Source: DATARH01 sp036264235 (GTDB lineage Bacteria; Pseudomonadota; Alphaproteobacteria; ATCC43930; CGMCC-115725). Taken from it: DNA of 44,314 nucleotides. Position 1 is the stretch's first letter, and each line of letters opens with the position of its first letter. The position numbers were made by a program, and so were the translations under genes. This document shows positions 33,522-41,897 of the stretch, in pieces. The notes beneath the pieces were generated by a model. The model did not search any database. It was given only the letters and a program-made list of their open reading frames with translations, and was not told the origin of the DNA. The stretch covers positions 1 to 44,314 of the forward strand of contig DATARH010000167.1 in NCBI GenBank assembly GCA_036264235.1, written 5' to 3'.

Positions 33522-34307
33522 ATGGAAGTTCGGCTGGACGGTAGGAGCGCGATCGTTACCGGCGGCAGCAAAGGTCTCGGCTTGGCTATTGCCAGGGAAT
33601 ATGCGGCCTCGGGTGCCGATGTCGCGATCCTGGCCCGCGATCAGGCCTCGCTAAACGACGCCAAGGCGGCAATCCAGGCGGCGGGCGGCAAAGGCAAGGT
33701 GCTGGCAATCAGCTGCGACGTGTCGAAGGCGGCGCCGATCCAGGCGGCCTGCGATCAGGTGAACCGCGAGTTCGGCAAGGTCGACATCTTCGTCAACAAT
33801 GCCGGCCAGTCGACGCGCGGGCCCTCGGAAACGATCACCGACGAGCAATGGCAGTCCGATCTCGACCTCAAGCTGTTTGCCCAGATCCGCTTCTGCCGGA
33901 TCCTGATGCCGCAAATGAAGCAGCGCAAATGGGGCCGCATCATCAGTGTCCTCAACATCGGTGCAAAGGCGCCGGGCGCCGACAGCGCCCCGACCTCGGT
34001 CAGCCGCGCCGCCCAGATGGCCTTTACCAAAGCACTGTCGATGGAGGGCGCACCGCACAACGTGCTGGTCAATTCGCTGCATGTCGGCGTTATCGTCAGC
34101 GACCAGATCAAGCGGCGGTACGACCGCGAACGCCCCAATGTCAGCTTCGACGAGTTCGTAGCCCAGGCTGGCAAGGCCGTGCCGCTCGGCCGCATGGGGA
34201 AGGCCGAGGAATTTGCCGCGGTCGCGACCTTCTTGGCCTCCGAGCAGGCAGGTTACGTGACCGGCTGCGCGATAAACGTCGATGGCGGCCGCTCGCCGGT
34301 CGTCTAA
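33522..34307 (+). CDS. SDR-fold protein with all catalytic residues replaced
   Basis: This 261-residue Rossmann-fold SDR has a good cofactor site (TGGSKGLGLAI, 13-23) and the structural NNAG motif (92-95). The catalytic positions are changed: the Tyr and Lys of YxxxK are Thr158 and Arg162 (TSVSR), and the Ser 13 residues before Tyr is Asn145. It cannot work by the usual SDR mechanism, so it may be a lyase-like, binding or regulatory protein, or use different residues. The surrounding sequence is conserved SDR (RAAQMAFTKALSMEG, TGCAINVDGG), so this is not decay. ATG 33522 follows AGGGAGGA. It is 31 nt after the aldo/keto reductase. Confidence 0.88.
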   Translation: MEVRLDGRSAIVTGGSKGLGLAIAREYAASGADVAILARDQASLNDAKAAIQAAGGKGKVLAISCDVSKAAPIQAACDQVNREFGKVDIFVNNAGQSTRGPSETITDEQWQSDLDLKLFAQIRFCRILMPQMKQRKWGRIISVLNIGAKAPGADSAPTSVSRAAQMAFTKALSMEGAPHNVLVNSLHVGVIVSDQIKRRYDRERPNVSFDEFVAQAGKAVPLGRMGKAEEFAAVATFLASEQAGYVTGCAINVDGGRSPVV

Positions 34308-34368
34308 AGCTCAGCGGTCGCCGGTGCTCGCCGGGGCGGCGAGCGCCAGGCGGTCCGGCAGGGCGGTC

Positions 34369-36168
34369 ATGGACCTGGACCTCGACGCCACCACGAGCGA
34401 CGAGCGTGCGCAGCGCTATTGGCGCTTGATCGAGATCGGCATCGCGCTTGCGGCCGAGCGCGACCATAACCGGCTGATGGAACAGATCCTGCTCGGCGCC
34501 AAGGCGCTAACCAACGCCGACGGCGGCACGTTGTATCTGGTCAGCCGCGATGGCACCGAGTTGCGCTTCATGATCATGCGCAACGACACGATGAACATCG
34601 CGCTCGGCGGCACCACCGGCGAGCCGATCCCGTTCGCGCCGGTGCCGCTGCGCGCGCCCGACGGCGGCCCGAATTACAAGAACGTTGCCGCCGCCGCTGC
34701 CTTGGACGGACACACGATCAACATCGCCGATGCCTACGACGTCGAGAAATACGATTTCAGCGGCATGCGCGCCTTCGACGCTCGTACCGGCTATCGCTCG
34801 CAGTCGTTTCTGACCGTTCCGCTGAAGAACCACGACGGAGAGGTCGTCGGCGTCCTGCAGTTGATCAACGCCCGCTCGCAGAGCGGCGATACGGTCCCGT
34901 TCATGACCGAGTTGGAGCTGCTGATCGAGGCGCTCGCCGGTCAGGCCGCGGTGGCGCTCGACAAGCAGATGCTGATCGAGGCGCAGCGCGACCTGTTCCG
35001 CGCCTTGCTGCGGATCCTCGCCGGCGCGATCGACGCGAAATCGCCCTATACCGGCGGCCATTGCCGCCGCGTTCCCGAGCTGACGAACATGCTGGCTCGC
35101 GCCGCCGACGCGGCAACAGAGGGCGCGCTCGCGGATTTCCACCTGCGGGGCGACGAGTGGTACGAGCTGGAAGTCGCCGGCGGTTTGCACGATTGCGGCA
35201 AGGTCACCACCAAGGAGTACGTCGTCGACAAGGCGACCAAGCTTGAGACGATCTACAACCGCATCCACGAGATCCGCACCCGCTTCGAGGTCGTCAAGCG
35301 CGACGCCGAGATCGAGTACCTGAAAGGGGTCCTTGCCGGTGGGGACGAACCGGCTCTGCGGGCAGCGCGTGACGAGCGTTGGCGCCAGCTGGACGACGAC
35401 TTTTTCTTCGTCGCCGAATGCAATATCGGTGGCGAGGTCATGGCGCCGGAGAAGATCGAACGGCTGCAGCAGATCGGCGCGGTCACTTGGCTGCGCACAC
35501 TCGACGACCGGCTCGGCATTTCCTGGGAGGAGAATGCCCGGCTGGCGCCCGAGCCGGACGCGCTGCCGGCGATCGAACATCTGCTGGCCGACAAGGCGAG
35601 CCACATCATTCCGCATGAAAGCCCACCAGTCGAGGCCGATCAGCAGGGCCGCTTCGTGCTGAAGCCGCTGCCGCAGAAATTCAACCTGGGCGAGATTTAC
35701 AACCTCTCGATCCGCCGCGGCACGCTGACCGCCGAGGAGCGCTTCCACATCAACGACCACATCGTGCAGACGATTGAGATGCTGGAATCGCTGCCGTTCC
35801 CGAAGATCCTGAGCCGTGTCCCGGAGTATGCTGGCGGTCACCACGAGAAAATGGACGGGACCGGCTATCCGCGCGGCTTGACCCGCGACCAGATGAGCGT
35901 GCCGGCGCGGATCATGGCGATCGCCGACATTTTCGAGGCGCTGACCGCCCGCGACCGCCCCTACAAGGCGCGCAAAACCCTCTCCGAGTGCATTGGCATC
36001 ATGGCGCAGATGAGCCGCGAGCGGCACATCGACCCTGACATTTTCGAGCTGTTTCTGACCTCCGGTGTCTTCCGGCGATACGCCGAGATGTTCCTGCTGC
36101 CCGACCAGATCGACGAGGTCGAAATCGCCCGCTACATCGCCACCCCGAGCGCCGACGCCGCTGCATAG
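34369..36168 (+). CDS. GAF domain HD-GYP phosphodiesterase with large insertion
   Basis: This 599-residue signalling protein has an N-terminal GAF sensor (about 15-205: LLGAKALTNADGGTLYLV, FLTVPLKNHDGEVVGVLQL), a short linker helix, then an HD-GYP domain likely to hydrolyse cyclic di-GMP. Metal ligands are visible: His274-Asp275 (LHDCGK), His464, HHEKMDGTGYPRG at 491-503 and Asp520 (IADIFEALTARDRPY). About 155 residues (roughly 285-440) are inserted between the HD and GYP halves, normally some 60 residues apart; the insert is charged and helical without a recognised domain. ATG 34369 is chosen over upstream codons, which lack domain sequence. Enolase starts 7 nt after its stop, so the two are co-transcribed. 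Confidence 0.9.
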   Translation: MDLDLDATTSDERAQRYWRLIEIGIALAAERDHNRLMEQILLGAKALTNADGGTLYLVSRDGTELRFMIMRNDTMNIALGGTTGEPIPFAPVPLRAPDGGPNYKNVAAAAALDGHTINIADAYDVEKYDFSGMRAFDARTGYRSQSFLTVPLKNHDGEVVGVLQLINARSQSGDTVPFMTELELLIEALAGQAAVALDKQMLIEAQRDLFRALLRILAGAIDAKSPYTGGHCRRVPELTNMLARAADAATEGALADFHLRGDEWYELEVAGGLHDCGKVTTKEYVVDKATKLETIYNRIHEIRTRFEVVKRDAEIEYLKGVLAGGDEPALRAARDERWRQLDDDFFFVAECNIGGEVMAPEKIERLQQIGAVTWLRTLDDRLGISWEENARLAPEPDALPAIEHLLADKASHIIPHESPPVEADQQGRFVLKPLPQKFNLGEIYNLSIRRGTLTAEERFHINDHIVQTIEMLESLPFPKILSRVPEYAGGHHEKMDGTGYPRGLTRDQMSVPARIMAIADIFEALTARDRPYKARKTLSECIGIMAQMSRERHIDPDIFELFLTSGVFRRYAEMFLLPDQIDEVEIARYIATPSADAAA

Positions 36169-36175
36169 GAGCAAT

Positions 36176-37450
36176 ATGTCCGCGATCACCGACATCCACG
36201 GCCGTGAGATCCTCGACAGCCGCGGCAATCCCACGGTCGAGGTCGAGGTCAGCGTCGAGAGCGGCGCCATCGGCCGTGCCGGGGTGCCGTCCGGCGCCTC
36301 GACCGGCGCGCACGAGGCGGTCGAGAAGCGCGACGGCGGCTCGCGGTTTCACGGCCGCGGCGTGCGTCAGGCAGTCGATGCGGTCAATGGCGAGATCTTC
36401 GATGCGCTGTCCGGTTTCGACGCCGCCGACCAGCTCGCCGTCGACCGTACCCTGATCGGGCTCGACGGCACCCCGAACAAGGGCCGCCTCGGCGCCAACG
36501 CGGTACTCGGCGTCAGCCTCGCCTGCGCCAAGGCCGCCGCGGCCGAGCTCGACCAGCCGCTCTACCGCTATGTCGGCGGCGTCTTCGCGCGCACCCTGCC
36601 GGCGCCGATGATGAACATCGTCAATGGCGGGGTGCATGCCGACAACCCGATCGACATCCAGGAATTCATGATCATGCCGGTCGGCGCCCCGACCTGCACC
36701 GAGGCGATCCGCATGGGGTCGGAGATTTTCCACGCGCTGCGCAAAAAGCTGCACGACGCGGGCCACAACACGAATGTCGGCGACGAGGGCGGCTTCGCGC
36801 CGAACATTCCGTCGGCCGACGCCGCACTTGGCTTCGTGATGCAGGCGATCGAGGCGGCCGGCTATCATCCGGGCGACGATGTCGTGCTGGCGCTCGACCC
36901 GGCCTCGAGCGAATTTTACCGCAACGGCAAATACGAGCTCGCTGGCGAGGGCAAGACGCTCGATGCCGCCGGCCTCGTCGCCTACTGGAAAGACCTCGTC
37001 GATCGCTACCCGATCGTGTCGATCGAGGACGGCATGGCCGAGGATGATTGGGACGGCTGGGCGCTCTTGACCCGCGAGCTCGGCGGACGGGTCCAGCTGG
37101 TCGGCGATGACGTGTTCGTGACCAACCCGGCGCGGCTGCGAGACGGCATCGCGCGCGGCGTCGGCAACGCGCTGCTGGTCAAGGTAAACCAGATCGGCAC
37201 TCTGTCGGAGACCCTGGAGGCGGTCGAGATCGCGTTGCGCGCCGGTTACGGTGCGGTGTTCTCGCACCGCTCCGGCGAGACCGAAGATTCGACAATCGCC
37301 GATCTCGCGGTCGCGACCAATTGCGGCCAGATCAAAACCGGCTCGCTGTCGCGCTCGGACCGACTCGCGAAATACAACCAATTGATTCGCATAGAAGAAC
37401 GGCTCGGTGCCGACGCCGTCTATGCCGGAAAGCGCGCATTGAAGCGCTAG
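36176..37450 (+). CDS. eno: Enolase
   Basis: Enolase converts 2-phosphoglycerate to phosphoenolpyruvate. The 424 residues include the N-terminal REILDSRGNPTVEVEV, SGASTGAHEA, the metal-binding acidic residues in LALDPASSEF, SIEDGMAEDDW and VGDDVFVTNP, and the catalytic Lys in LLVKVNQIGTLSET, then SHRSGETED. It is canonical in length and sequence. ATG 36176 has AGGAG 5 nt upstream. The HD-GYP gene is 7 nt upstream and ftsB 70 nt downstream. Confidence 0.98.
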   Translation: MSAITDIHGREILDSRGNPTVEVEVSVESGAIGRAGVPSGASTGAHEAVEKRDGGSRFHGRGVRQAVDAVNGEIFDALSGFDAADQLAVDRTLIGLDGTPNKGRLGANAVLGVSLACAKAAAAELDQPLYRYVGGVFARTLPAPMMNIVNGGVHADNPIDIQEFMIMPVGAPTCTEAIRMGSEIFHALRKKLHDAGHNTNVGDEGGFAPNIPSADAALGFVMQAIEAAGYHPGDDVVLALDPASSEFYRNGKYELAGEGKTLDAAGLVAYWKDLVDRYPIVSIEDGMAEDDWDGWALLTRELGGRVQLVGDDVFVTNPARLRDGIARGVGNALLVKVNQIGTLSETLEAVEIALRAGYGAVFSHRSGETEDSTIADLAVATNCGQIKTGSLSRSDRLAKYNQLIRIEERLGADAVYAGKRALKR

Positions 37451-37520
37451 CGGTGTGCGTTTTGGGCCGCATTGCGGTGTCGAGATTGACGCCGGCCGGG
37501 CCTCGTGATTCTGTAACAAC

Positions 37521-37844
37521 ATGGTCGTGTTGCGCGAAATGCGCCGCCGCGCGCGGTTTTTGGTCGGCCCGGTGCTGGCGATCGCCGTGACCGGCTACTT
37601 CGCCTACAACCTCGTCGAGGGCGACCGCGGCATGCTGGCGTGGTTTCGTCTGACCCAGGAATTGCGTCTCGCCAGGTCCAATCTTGCGAATGCGCAGCAA
37701 GAGCGCGCTGCGCTCGACCGCAAGGTCGCCAATATGCGCCCCGAGCATGTCGATCCCGATTTGCTCGACCAGGAGGTTCGTTCGCGGCTCGATCTCGCCG
37801 CCCCCAACGAAATCGTCGTGCTGCGCCCAGCGGACCGCCTCTGA
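37521..37844 (+). CDS. ftsB: Septum formation initiator FtsB/DivIC family protein
   Basis: This 107-residue bitopic protein matches FtsB, which bridges FtsQ and FtsL in the divisome. A short basic cytoplasmic N-terminus (REMRRRARFL) is followed by one membrane helix (about 13-30, VGPVLAIAVTGYFAYNLV) and a coiled coil (about 43-72, LTQELRLARSNLANAQQERA). The end holds the conserved acidic DPDLLDQEVRSRLDLA segment. The gene order eno-ftsB-pdhA is usual for alphaproteobacteria. No Shine-Dalgarno precedes ATG 37521; a TTGACG with a weak -10 (37486-37514) would start transcription near the ATG, so a leaderless message is possible but weakly supported. Confidence 0.88.
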   Translation: MVVLREMRRRARFLVGPVLAIAVTGYFAYNLVEGDRGMLAWFRLTQELRLARSNLANAQQERAALDRKVANMRPEHVDPDLLDQEVRSRLDLAAPNEIVVLRPADRL

Positions 37845-37946
37845 TTGCTCGGAACGAGACCCAGATGCGCATGCGGGATGCGGCGCGCGAGGTTGCAAAA
37901 GGGGCGCTTTGACACCATGCTTCCGGGCACCCGGAGGACGCCCGAA

Positions 37947-38966
37947 ATGCCAGCCAAGCGCAAGACCAAGCCGGTCAAGCCTGCGGAGCCTGCTGTTGCC
38001 GGCGCGACAGCACAGGTCCTGAAGCGCTACTACCATGACATGCTGCTGATCCGCCGCTTCGAGGAGCGGGCCGGGCAGCTCTACGGGATGGGGCTGATCG
38101 GCGGCTTCTGCCACCTTTATATCGGTCAGGAGGCGGTCGTCGTCGGCATGCAGGCGGCGCTGGAGGAGGGCGACACGATCGTCACCTCCTACCGCGACCA
38201 CGGACACATGCTGGCAGCCGGGATGGATCCGAAGGGCGTCATGTCCGAGTTGACCGGCCGCCGCTGCGGCTACTCGCACGGCAAGGGCGGCTCGATGCAC
38301 ATGTTCAGCCGCGAGAAGAATTTCTTTGGCGGCCACGGCATCGTCGGCGCGCAAGTGCCGATCGGAACTGGGCTCGGTTTCGCGCATCGCTATCGCAGCG
38401 ACGGCCGGATCTCGCTCACCTATCTCGGCGACGGGGCGATCAATCAGGGCCAGGTCTACGAGAGCTTCAACATGGCCTCGCTTTGGAAGCTGCCGGTTGT
38501 GTACGTGATCGAGAACAACCGCTACGGCATGGGCACCTCGGTAACCCGCGCCTCGGCCCGCACCGACCTATATCACCGCGGCGTCTCCTACGGCATTCCC
38601 GGCGAGCAGGTCGACGGTATGGATGTCGTCGCCGTCCATGAGGCCGGGCTCGGCGCGATCAAGCGGGCGCGGGCGGGGCAGGGGCCGGTGATCCTCGAGA
38701 TGCTGACCTATCGGTATCGCGGTCATTCGATGTCCGATCCGGCGAAGTACCGCAGCAAGGACGAGGTCAACCGGATGCGGACCGAGCACGATCCGATCGA
38801 TCACCTGCGGCAGCGGCTGCTCGACGAGCACGACGCGTCGGAGGACGAGCTGAAGGATATGGAGCGCAAGACGCGCGAGCTCGTCGCCGAGGCGGCGCAG
38901 TTCGCGCAGGACTGCCCGGAACCGGATCCCGCCGAATTGTGGACCGATGTGTTGGCGGTGGCCTAG
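37947..38966 (+). CDS. pdhA: Pyruvate dehydrogenase E1 component subunit alpha
   Basis: E1 alpha binds thiamine diphosphate and with E1 beta decarboxylates pyruvate. The 339 residues contain the ThDP motif GDGAINQGQVYESFNMASLW (161-180), GGSMHMF and the phosphorylation-loop-like YRGHSMSDPAKYRS segment shared with mitochondrial E1 alpha. The start at 37947 (MPAKRKTKPVKP) has GGAGG about 9 nt upstream; the open frame extends to 37845 without family features. The N-terminal 20 residues are basic and probably flexible. It is the first gene of a pdhA-pdhB-pdhC-lpdA-lipA run. Confidence 0.96.
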   Translation: MPAKRKTKPVKPAEPAVAGATAQVLKRYYHDMLLIRRFEERAGQLYGMGLIGGFCHLYIGQEAVVVGMQAALEEGDTIVTSYRDHGHMLAAGMDPKGVMSELTGRRCGYSHGKGGSMHMFSREKNFFGGHGIVGAQVPIGTGLGFAHRYRSDGRISLTYLGDGAINQGQVYESFNMASLWKLPVVYVIENNRYGMGTSVTRASARTDLYHRGVSYGIPGEQVDGMDVVAVHEAGLGAIKRARAGQGPVILEMLTYRYRGHSMSDPAKYRSKDEVNRMRTEHDPIDHLRQRLLDEHDASEDELKDMERKTRELVAEAAQFAQDCPEPDPAELWTDVLAVA

Positions 38967-39022
38967 GAACGCGCGGCGAATGATGGGTGGGAAGCGGATT
39001 GGTCCGGCTTGCCGGGGGCGGC

Positions 39023-40420
39023 ATGGCTAGCGAAGTGCTGATGCCGGCGCTGTCGCCGACCATGACGGAGGGCAAGATTGCGCGCTGGGTGAAGAGCGAG
39101 GGCGACGAGGTCCGCGCCGGCGATGTCCTCGCCGAGATCGAGACCGACAAGGCGACGATGGAGGTCGAGGCGGTCGACGAGGGCGTGCTCGCCAAGATTG
39201 TGATTCCCGAGGGCACCGAGCACGTCGCGGTCAACACCCCGATCGCGCTGATCGCCGCCAATGGCGAGAGCGTCGCCGAGCCCAAGGCGAAACCGCAGCC
39301 TAAGGCGCCGGCGCCGGCAAAACAGCCGCAGCCGCCGGAGCAGCGCGAAGAACCGACCCCGGCGCGCCCGACCGCCGCCGCCCGCAAATCCGAACCGGCG
39401 CCTGCGCCCACACCCGAAGAAATCGAATACGCTGGTCCAACTCAGACCATGACGGTACGCGACGCGCTGCGCGATGCGATGGCCGAGGAAATGCGGCGCG
39501 ACGAGAGCGTCTTCCTGCTCGGCGAGGAGGTCGCGGAATATCAGGGCGCCTACAAGGTCAGCCAGGGCCTGCTCCAGGAATTCGGCTCGCGGCGGGTGAT
39601 CGATACGCCGATTACCGAGCAGGGCTTTGCCGGTCTCGGTATCGGTGCCGCCTTTGCCGGGCTCAGGCCGATCGTCGAGTTCATGACCTTCAATTTCGCG
39701 ATGCAGGCCATGGACCAGCTGATCAACTCGGCGGCCAAGACCCGTTATATGTCGGGCGGCCAGATGTCGGCCCCGATCGTGTTCCGCGGCCCCAACGGCA
39801 TCGCCTCGCGCGTCGCGGCGCAGCATTCGCAATGCTACGCCAGCTGGTACGCGCATGTGCCGGGGCTAAAGGTCGTCGTGCCCTACACCGGTGCGGACCA
39901 CAAGGGGCTTCTCAAATCGGCGATCCGCGACCCCAACCCGGTGATCTTTCTCGAACACGAGCTCGTCTACGGCGAGAGCTTTGCGGTGCCGACCGACCCC
40001 GATTTCGTGGTACCGATCGGCAAGGCGCGGGTCGCCCGCCCCGGCGAGCAAGTGACGATCGTCGCCTTCTCGCGCATGGTGAAGCTGGCGTTGCAGGCGG
40101 CCGAGGAACTGCAGAAAGAAGGGATCTCGGCCGAGGTCATCGATTTGCGCTCGCTGCGCCCGTTCGATGCCGAGACAGTCATCGCCTCGGTCAAGAAGAC
40201 CAACCGCGTCGTCTCGGTCGAGGAGGGCTGGCCCTTCGCCGGCATCGGCGCGGAGATCGCCGCGGTGATGATGGAGCACTGCTTCGATTGGCTCGACGCG
40301 CCGGTCAAGCGCGTCGCCGGCAAGGATGTACCGCTGCCTTACGCCGCCAATCTCGAACGGCTCGCGGTGCCGCAGATCGAGGACATCGTCGCCGCCGCAA
40401 AGGATGTGATGTACCGGTAA
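39023..40420 (+). CDS. pdhB: Pyruvate dehydrogenase E1 beta with N-terminal lipoyl domain
   Basis: This 465-residue protein has a lipoyl domain at 1-80 (lipoyl Lys43 in ETDKATME), a Pro/Ala/Lys linker (85-135) and the transketolase-like E1 beta core from about 142 (TMTVRDALRDAMAEEM, GEEVAEYQGAYKVSQG, PITEQGFAGLGIGAAFAGL). The lipoyl fusion on E1 beta is a known alphaproteobacterial trait; LipA encoded at 43302 supplies its sulfur. ATG 39023 is preceded by a GGGGGCGG stretch. pdhC follows after a 109-nt gap that contains a palindrome. Confidence 0.96.
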   Translation: MASEVLMPALSPTMTEGKIARWVKSEGDEVRAGDVLAEIETDKATMEVEAVDEGVLAKIVIPEGTEHVAVNTPIALIAANGESVAEPKAKPQPKAPAPAKQPQPPEQREEPTPARPTAAARKSEPAPAPTPEEIEYAGPTQTMTVRDALRDAMAEEMRRDESVFLLGEEVAEYQGAYKVSQGLLQEFGSRRVIDTPITEQGFAGLGIGAAFAGLRPIVEFMTFNFAMQAMDQLINSAAKTRYMSGGQMSAPIVFRGPNGIASRVAAQHSQCYASWYAHVPGLKVVVPYTGADHKGLLKSAIRDPNPVIFLEHELVYGESFAVPTDPDFVVPIGKARVARPGEQVTIVAFSRMVKLALQAAEELQKEGISAEVIDLRSLRPFDAETVIASVKKTNRVVSVEEGWPFAGIGAEIAAVMMEHCFDWLDAPVKRVAGKDVPLPYAANLERLAVPQIEDIVAAAKDVMYR

Positions 40421-40422
40421 GT

Positions 40423-40515
40423 CTGTCATTGCGAGGAGCGCGGAGCGCGACGAAGCAATCTCGATGGGCTGAGTTGAACTGGCGCGAGACTGCTTCGCTG
40501 CGCTCACAATGACAG
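40423..40515. repeat. 93-bp palindrome between pdhB and pdhC
   Basis: It begins CTGTCATTGCGAG just after the pdhB stop and ends CTCACAATGACAG, and the arms pair over about 30 nt each with inner GAAGCAATCTCG/CGAGACTGCTTC. This is the widely distributed GTCATTGCGAGGAGC-type alphaproteobacterial repeat. It ends 14 nt before the pdhC start, inside the operon, so the transcript would carry a strong hairpin close to the pdhC ribosome site. Confidence 0.85.
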
Positions 40516-40529
40516 TTATCAGGTGAGAC

Positions 40530-41888
40530 ATGCCGATCGAAATCCGGATGCCGGCGCTGTCGCCGACGATGACCGAAGGCAACCTCGCCCGCTGGCTGAA
40601 GAAGGAGGGGGACGAGGTCCATGCCGGCGACGTCATCGCCGAGATCGAGACCGACAAGGCGACGATGGAATACGAAGCGGTCGACGAGGGCCGGATCGGC
40701 AAGATCATCGTCCCAGAGGGGGCGCAGGGCATCAAGGTCAATCAGCCGATCGCAGTCCTGCTCGAAGAGGGTGAAGATACCGGTGCGCTCGCCGGGTTCA
40801 CCCCTGCCGCCGTGCCGAACTCATCCCCTCGCCCCGCGGGCGGGGAGAGGGAGTTCGAGGCGAAGCCGATGGCGGGTGAGGGGCCGCCGGCCTCAGCGGA
40901 ACCGAAGACCGAACCAGCGCCTGCCCCGCCAGCTCCCTCCGCACCGCAGGCGCCGGTCCGTGGCAACGGCGCCGAGCACCGGGTCTTCGCCAGCCCCTTG
41001 GCTCGCCGGATGGCGCAGCACGCCGGCCTCGACCTCGCCGCGATCCGCGGCTCCGGTCCGCAGGGCCGCATCGTCAAATCGGACATCGAGGCGGCGCTCA
41101 CCGGTAGCGCCCGCGCCGCGCCCGGCGCGTCGCCGGCATTTGGCGGCGCGCCAGCCGCCGGCCCGGCGCTGTCGAAAGACCAGGTCGTCGCCCTCGCCGG
41201 CAATATCCCGTACACCGAGCGGCCGCATAGTGGGATGCGCCGGACGATCGCCCGCCGCCTCGCCGAGGCGAAGCGGACGATCCCGCATTTCTACGAGACG
41301 ATCGATTGTGAGATCGACGAGTTGTTGCGCGTCCGCTCGCGCCTCAATGCCCGGCCCGACGCCGCCAAGATTTCGGTCAACGATTTCGTGGTTCGCGCCG
41401 TCGCATCGGCGCTGAAGAAGGTGCCGGCCGCCAACGCATCATGGAGCGACGACGCGATCCTGCTTTGGGACCGGGTCGATGTCGCCGTTGCCGTCGCGCT
41501 CGATGACGGGCTGATCACGCCGATCGTCAAAGAGGCCGACCGCAAGGGCCTGGCGCAGATCGCCGCCGAGACCAAGGACCTCGCCGAGCGCGCCCGCGCC
41601 GGCAAGCTGAAGCTCGAAGAGTTCCAGGGCGGCACCTTCTCGATCTCGAACCTCGGCATGTACGGCGTCCGCGAGTTTGCCGCGGTGATCAACCCGCCGC
41701 AGGGCTGCATCCTCGCGGTCGGGGAAGGGGCGCAGCGCCCGGTCGTGCGCGACGGCCAGCTCGCAGTCGCGACCGTAATGACCTGCACCCTGTCCTGCGA
41801 CCACCGCGTCGTCGACGGCGCGGTCGGCGCGCAGTTCCTCGCCGCCTTCAAGACCTTCGTCGAAGACCCGGCGATGATGCTGCTGTAA
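40530..41888 (+). CDS. pdhC: Dihydrolipoamide acetyltransferase (PDH E2)
   Basis: E2 transfers the acetyl group from lipoyl to CoA and forms the PDH core. The 452 residues comprise one lipoyl domain (1-80, lipoyl Lys43 in ETDKATME), a Pro/Ala linker (84-147), a peripheral-subunit-binding domain (about 151-187, ASPLARRMAQHAGLDL and GSGPQGRIVKSDIEAAL) and the catalytic domain from about 230 with His425 and Asp429 in CDHRVVDGA. Residues 99-118 in the first linker are encoded by a 59-bp palindromic element (40825-40883) also present in mtaB. The downstream lpdA begins 9 nt after the stop. Confidence 0.96.
   Translation: MPIEIRMPALSPTMTEGNLARWLKKEGDEVHAGDVIAEIETDKATMEYEAVDEGRIGKIIVPEGAQGIKVNQPIAVLLEEGEDTGALAGFTPAAVPNSSPRPAGGEREFEAKPMAGEGPPASAEPKTEPAPAPPAPSAPQAPVRGNGAEHRVFASPLARRMAQHAGLDLAAIRGSGPQGRIVKSDIEAALTGSARAAPGASPAFGGAPAAGPALSKDQVVALAGNIPYTERPHSGMRRTIARRLAEAKRTIPHFYETIDCEIDELLRVRSRLNARPDAAKISVNDFVVRAVASALKKVPAANASWSDDAILLWDRVDVAVAVALDDGLITPIVKEADRKGLAQIAAETKDLAERARAGKLKLEEFQGGTFSISNLGMYGVREFAAVINPPQGCILAVGEGAQRPVVRDGQLAVATVMTCTLSCDHRVVDGAVGAQFLAAFKTFVEDPAMMLL
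40825..40883 (+). repeat. 59-bp palindromic element inside pdhC
   Basis: The outer arms CCCCTCGCCC and GGGTGAGGGG are identical to the mtaB copy. An inner CCCCG/CGGGG stem follows the left arm. Ungapped identity to the copy at 17796-17854 is 48/59, and the reading phase is the same (element starts at codon position 2 in both). It encodes PRPAGGEREFEAKPMAGEG in the flexible E2 linker, a position tolerant of insertion. Confidence 0.85.
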
Positions 41889-41897
41889 GGCGCAGCG

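Noticed and set aside
34507..36270. Long minus-strand open frame opposite the HD-GYP gene
   Set aside because: No recognisable domain, while the plus strand encodes GAF and HD-GYP with all ligands.
37909..37937. TTGACA upstream of pdhA as a promoter
   Set aside because: The hexamer 17 nt downstream is CGGAGG, which is the ribosome site, not a -10.
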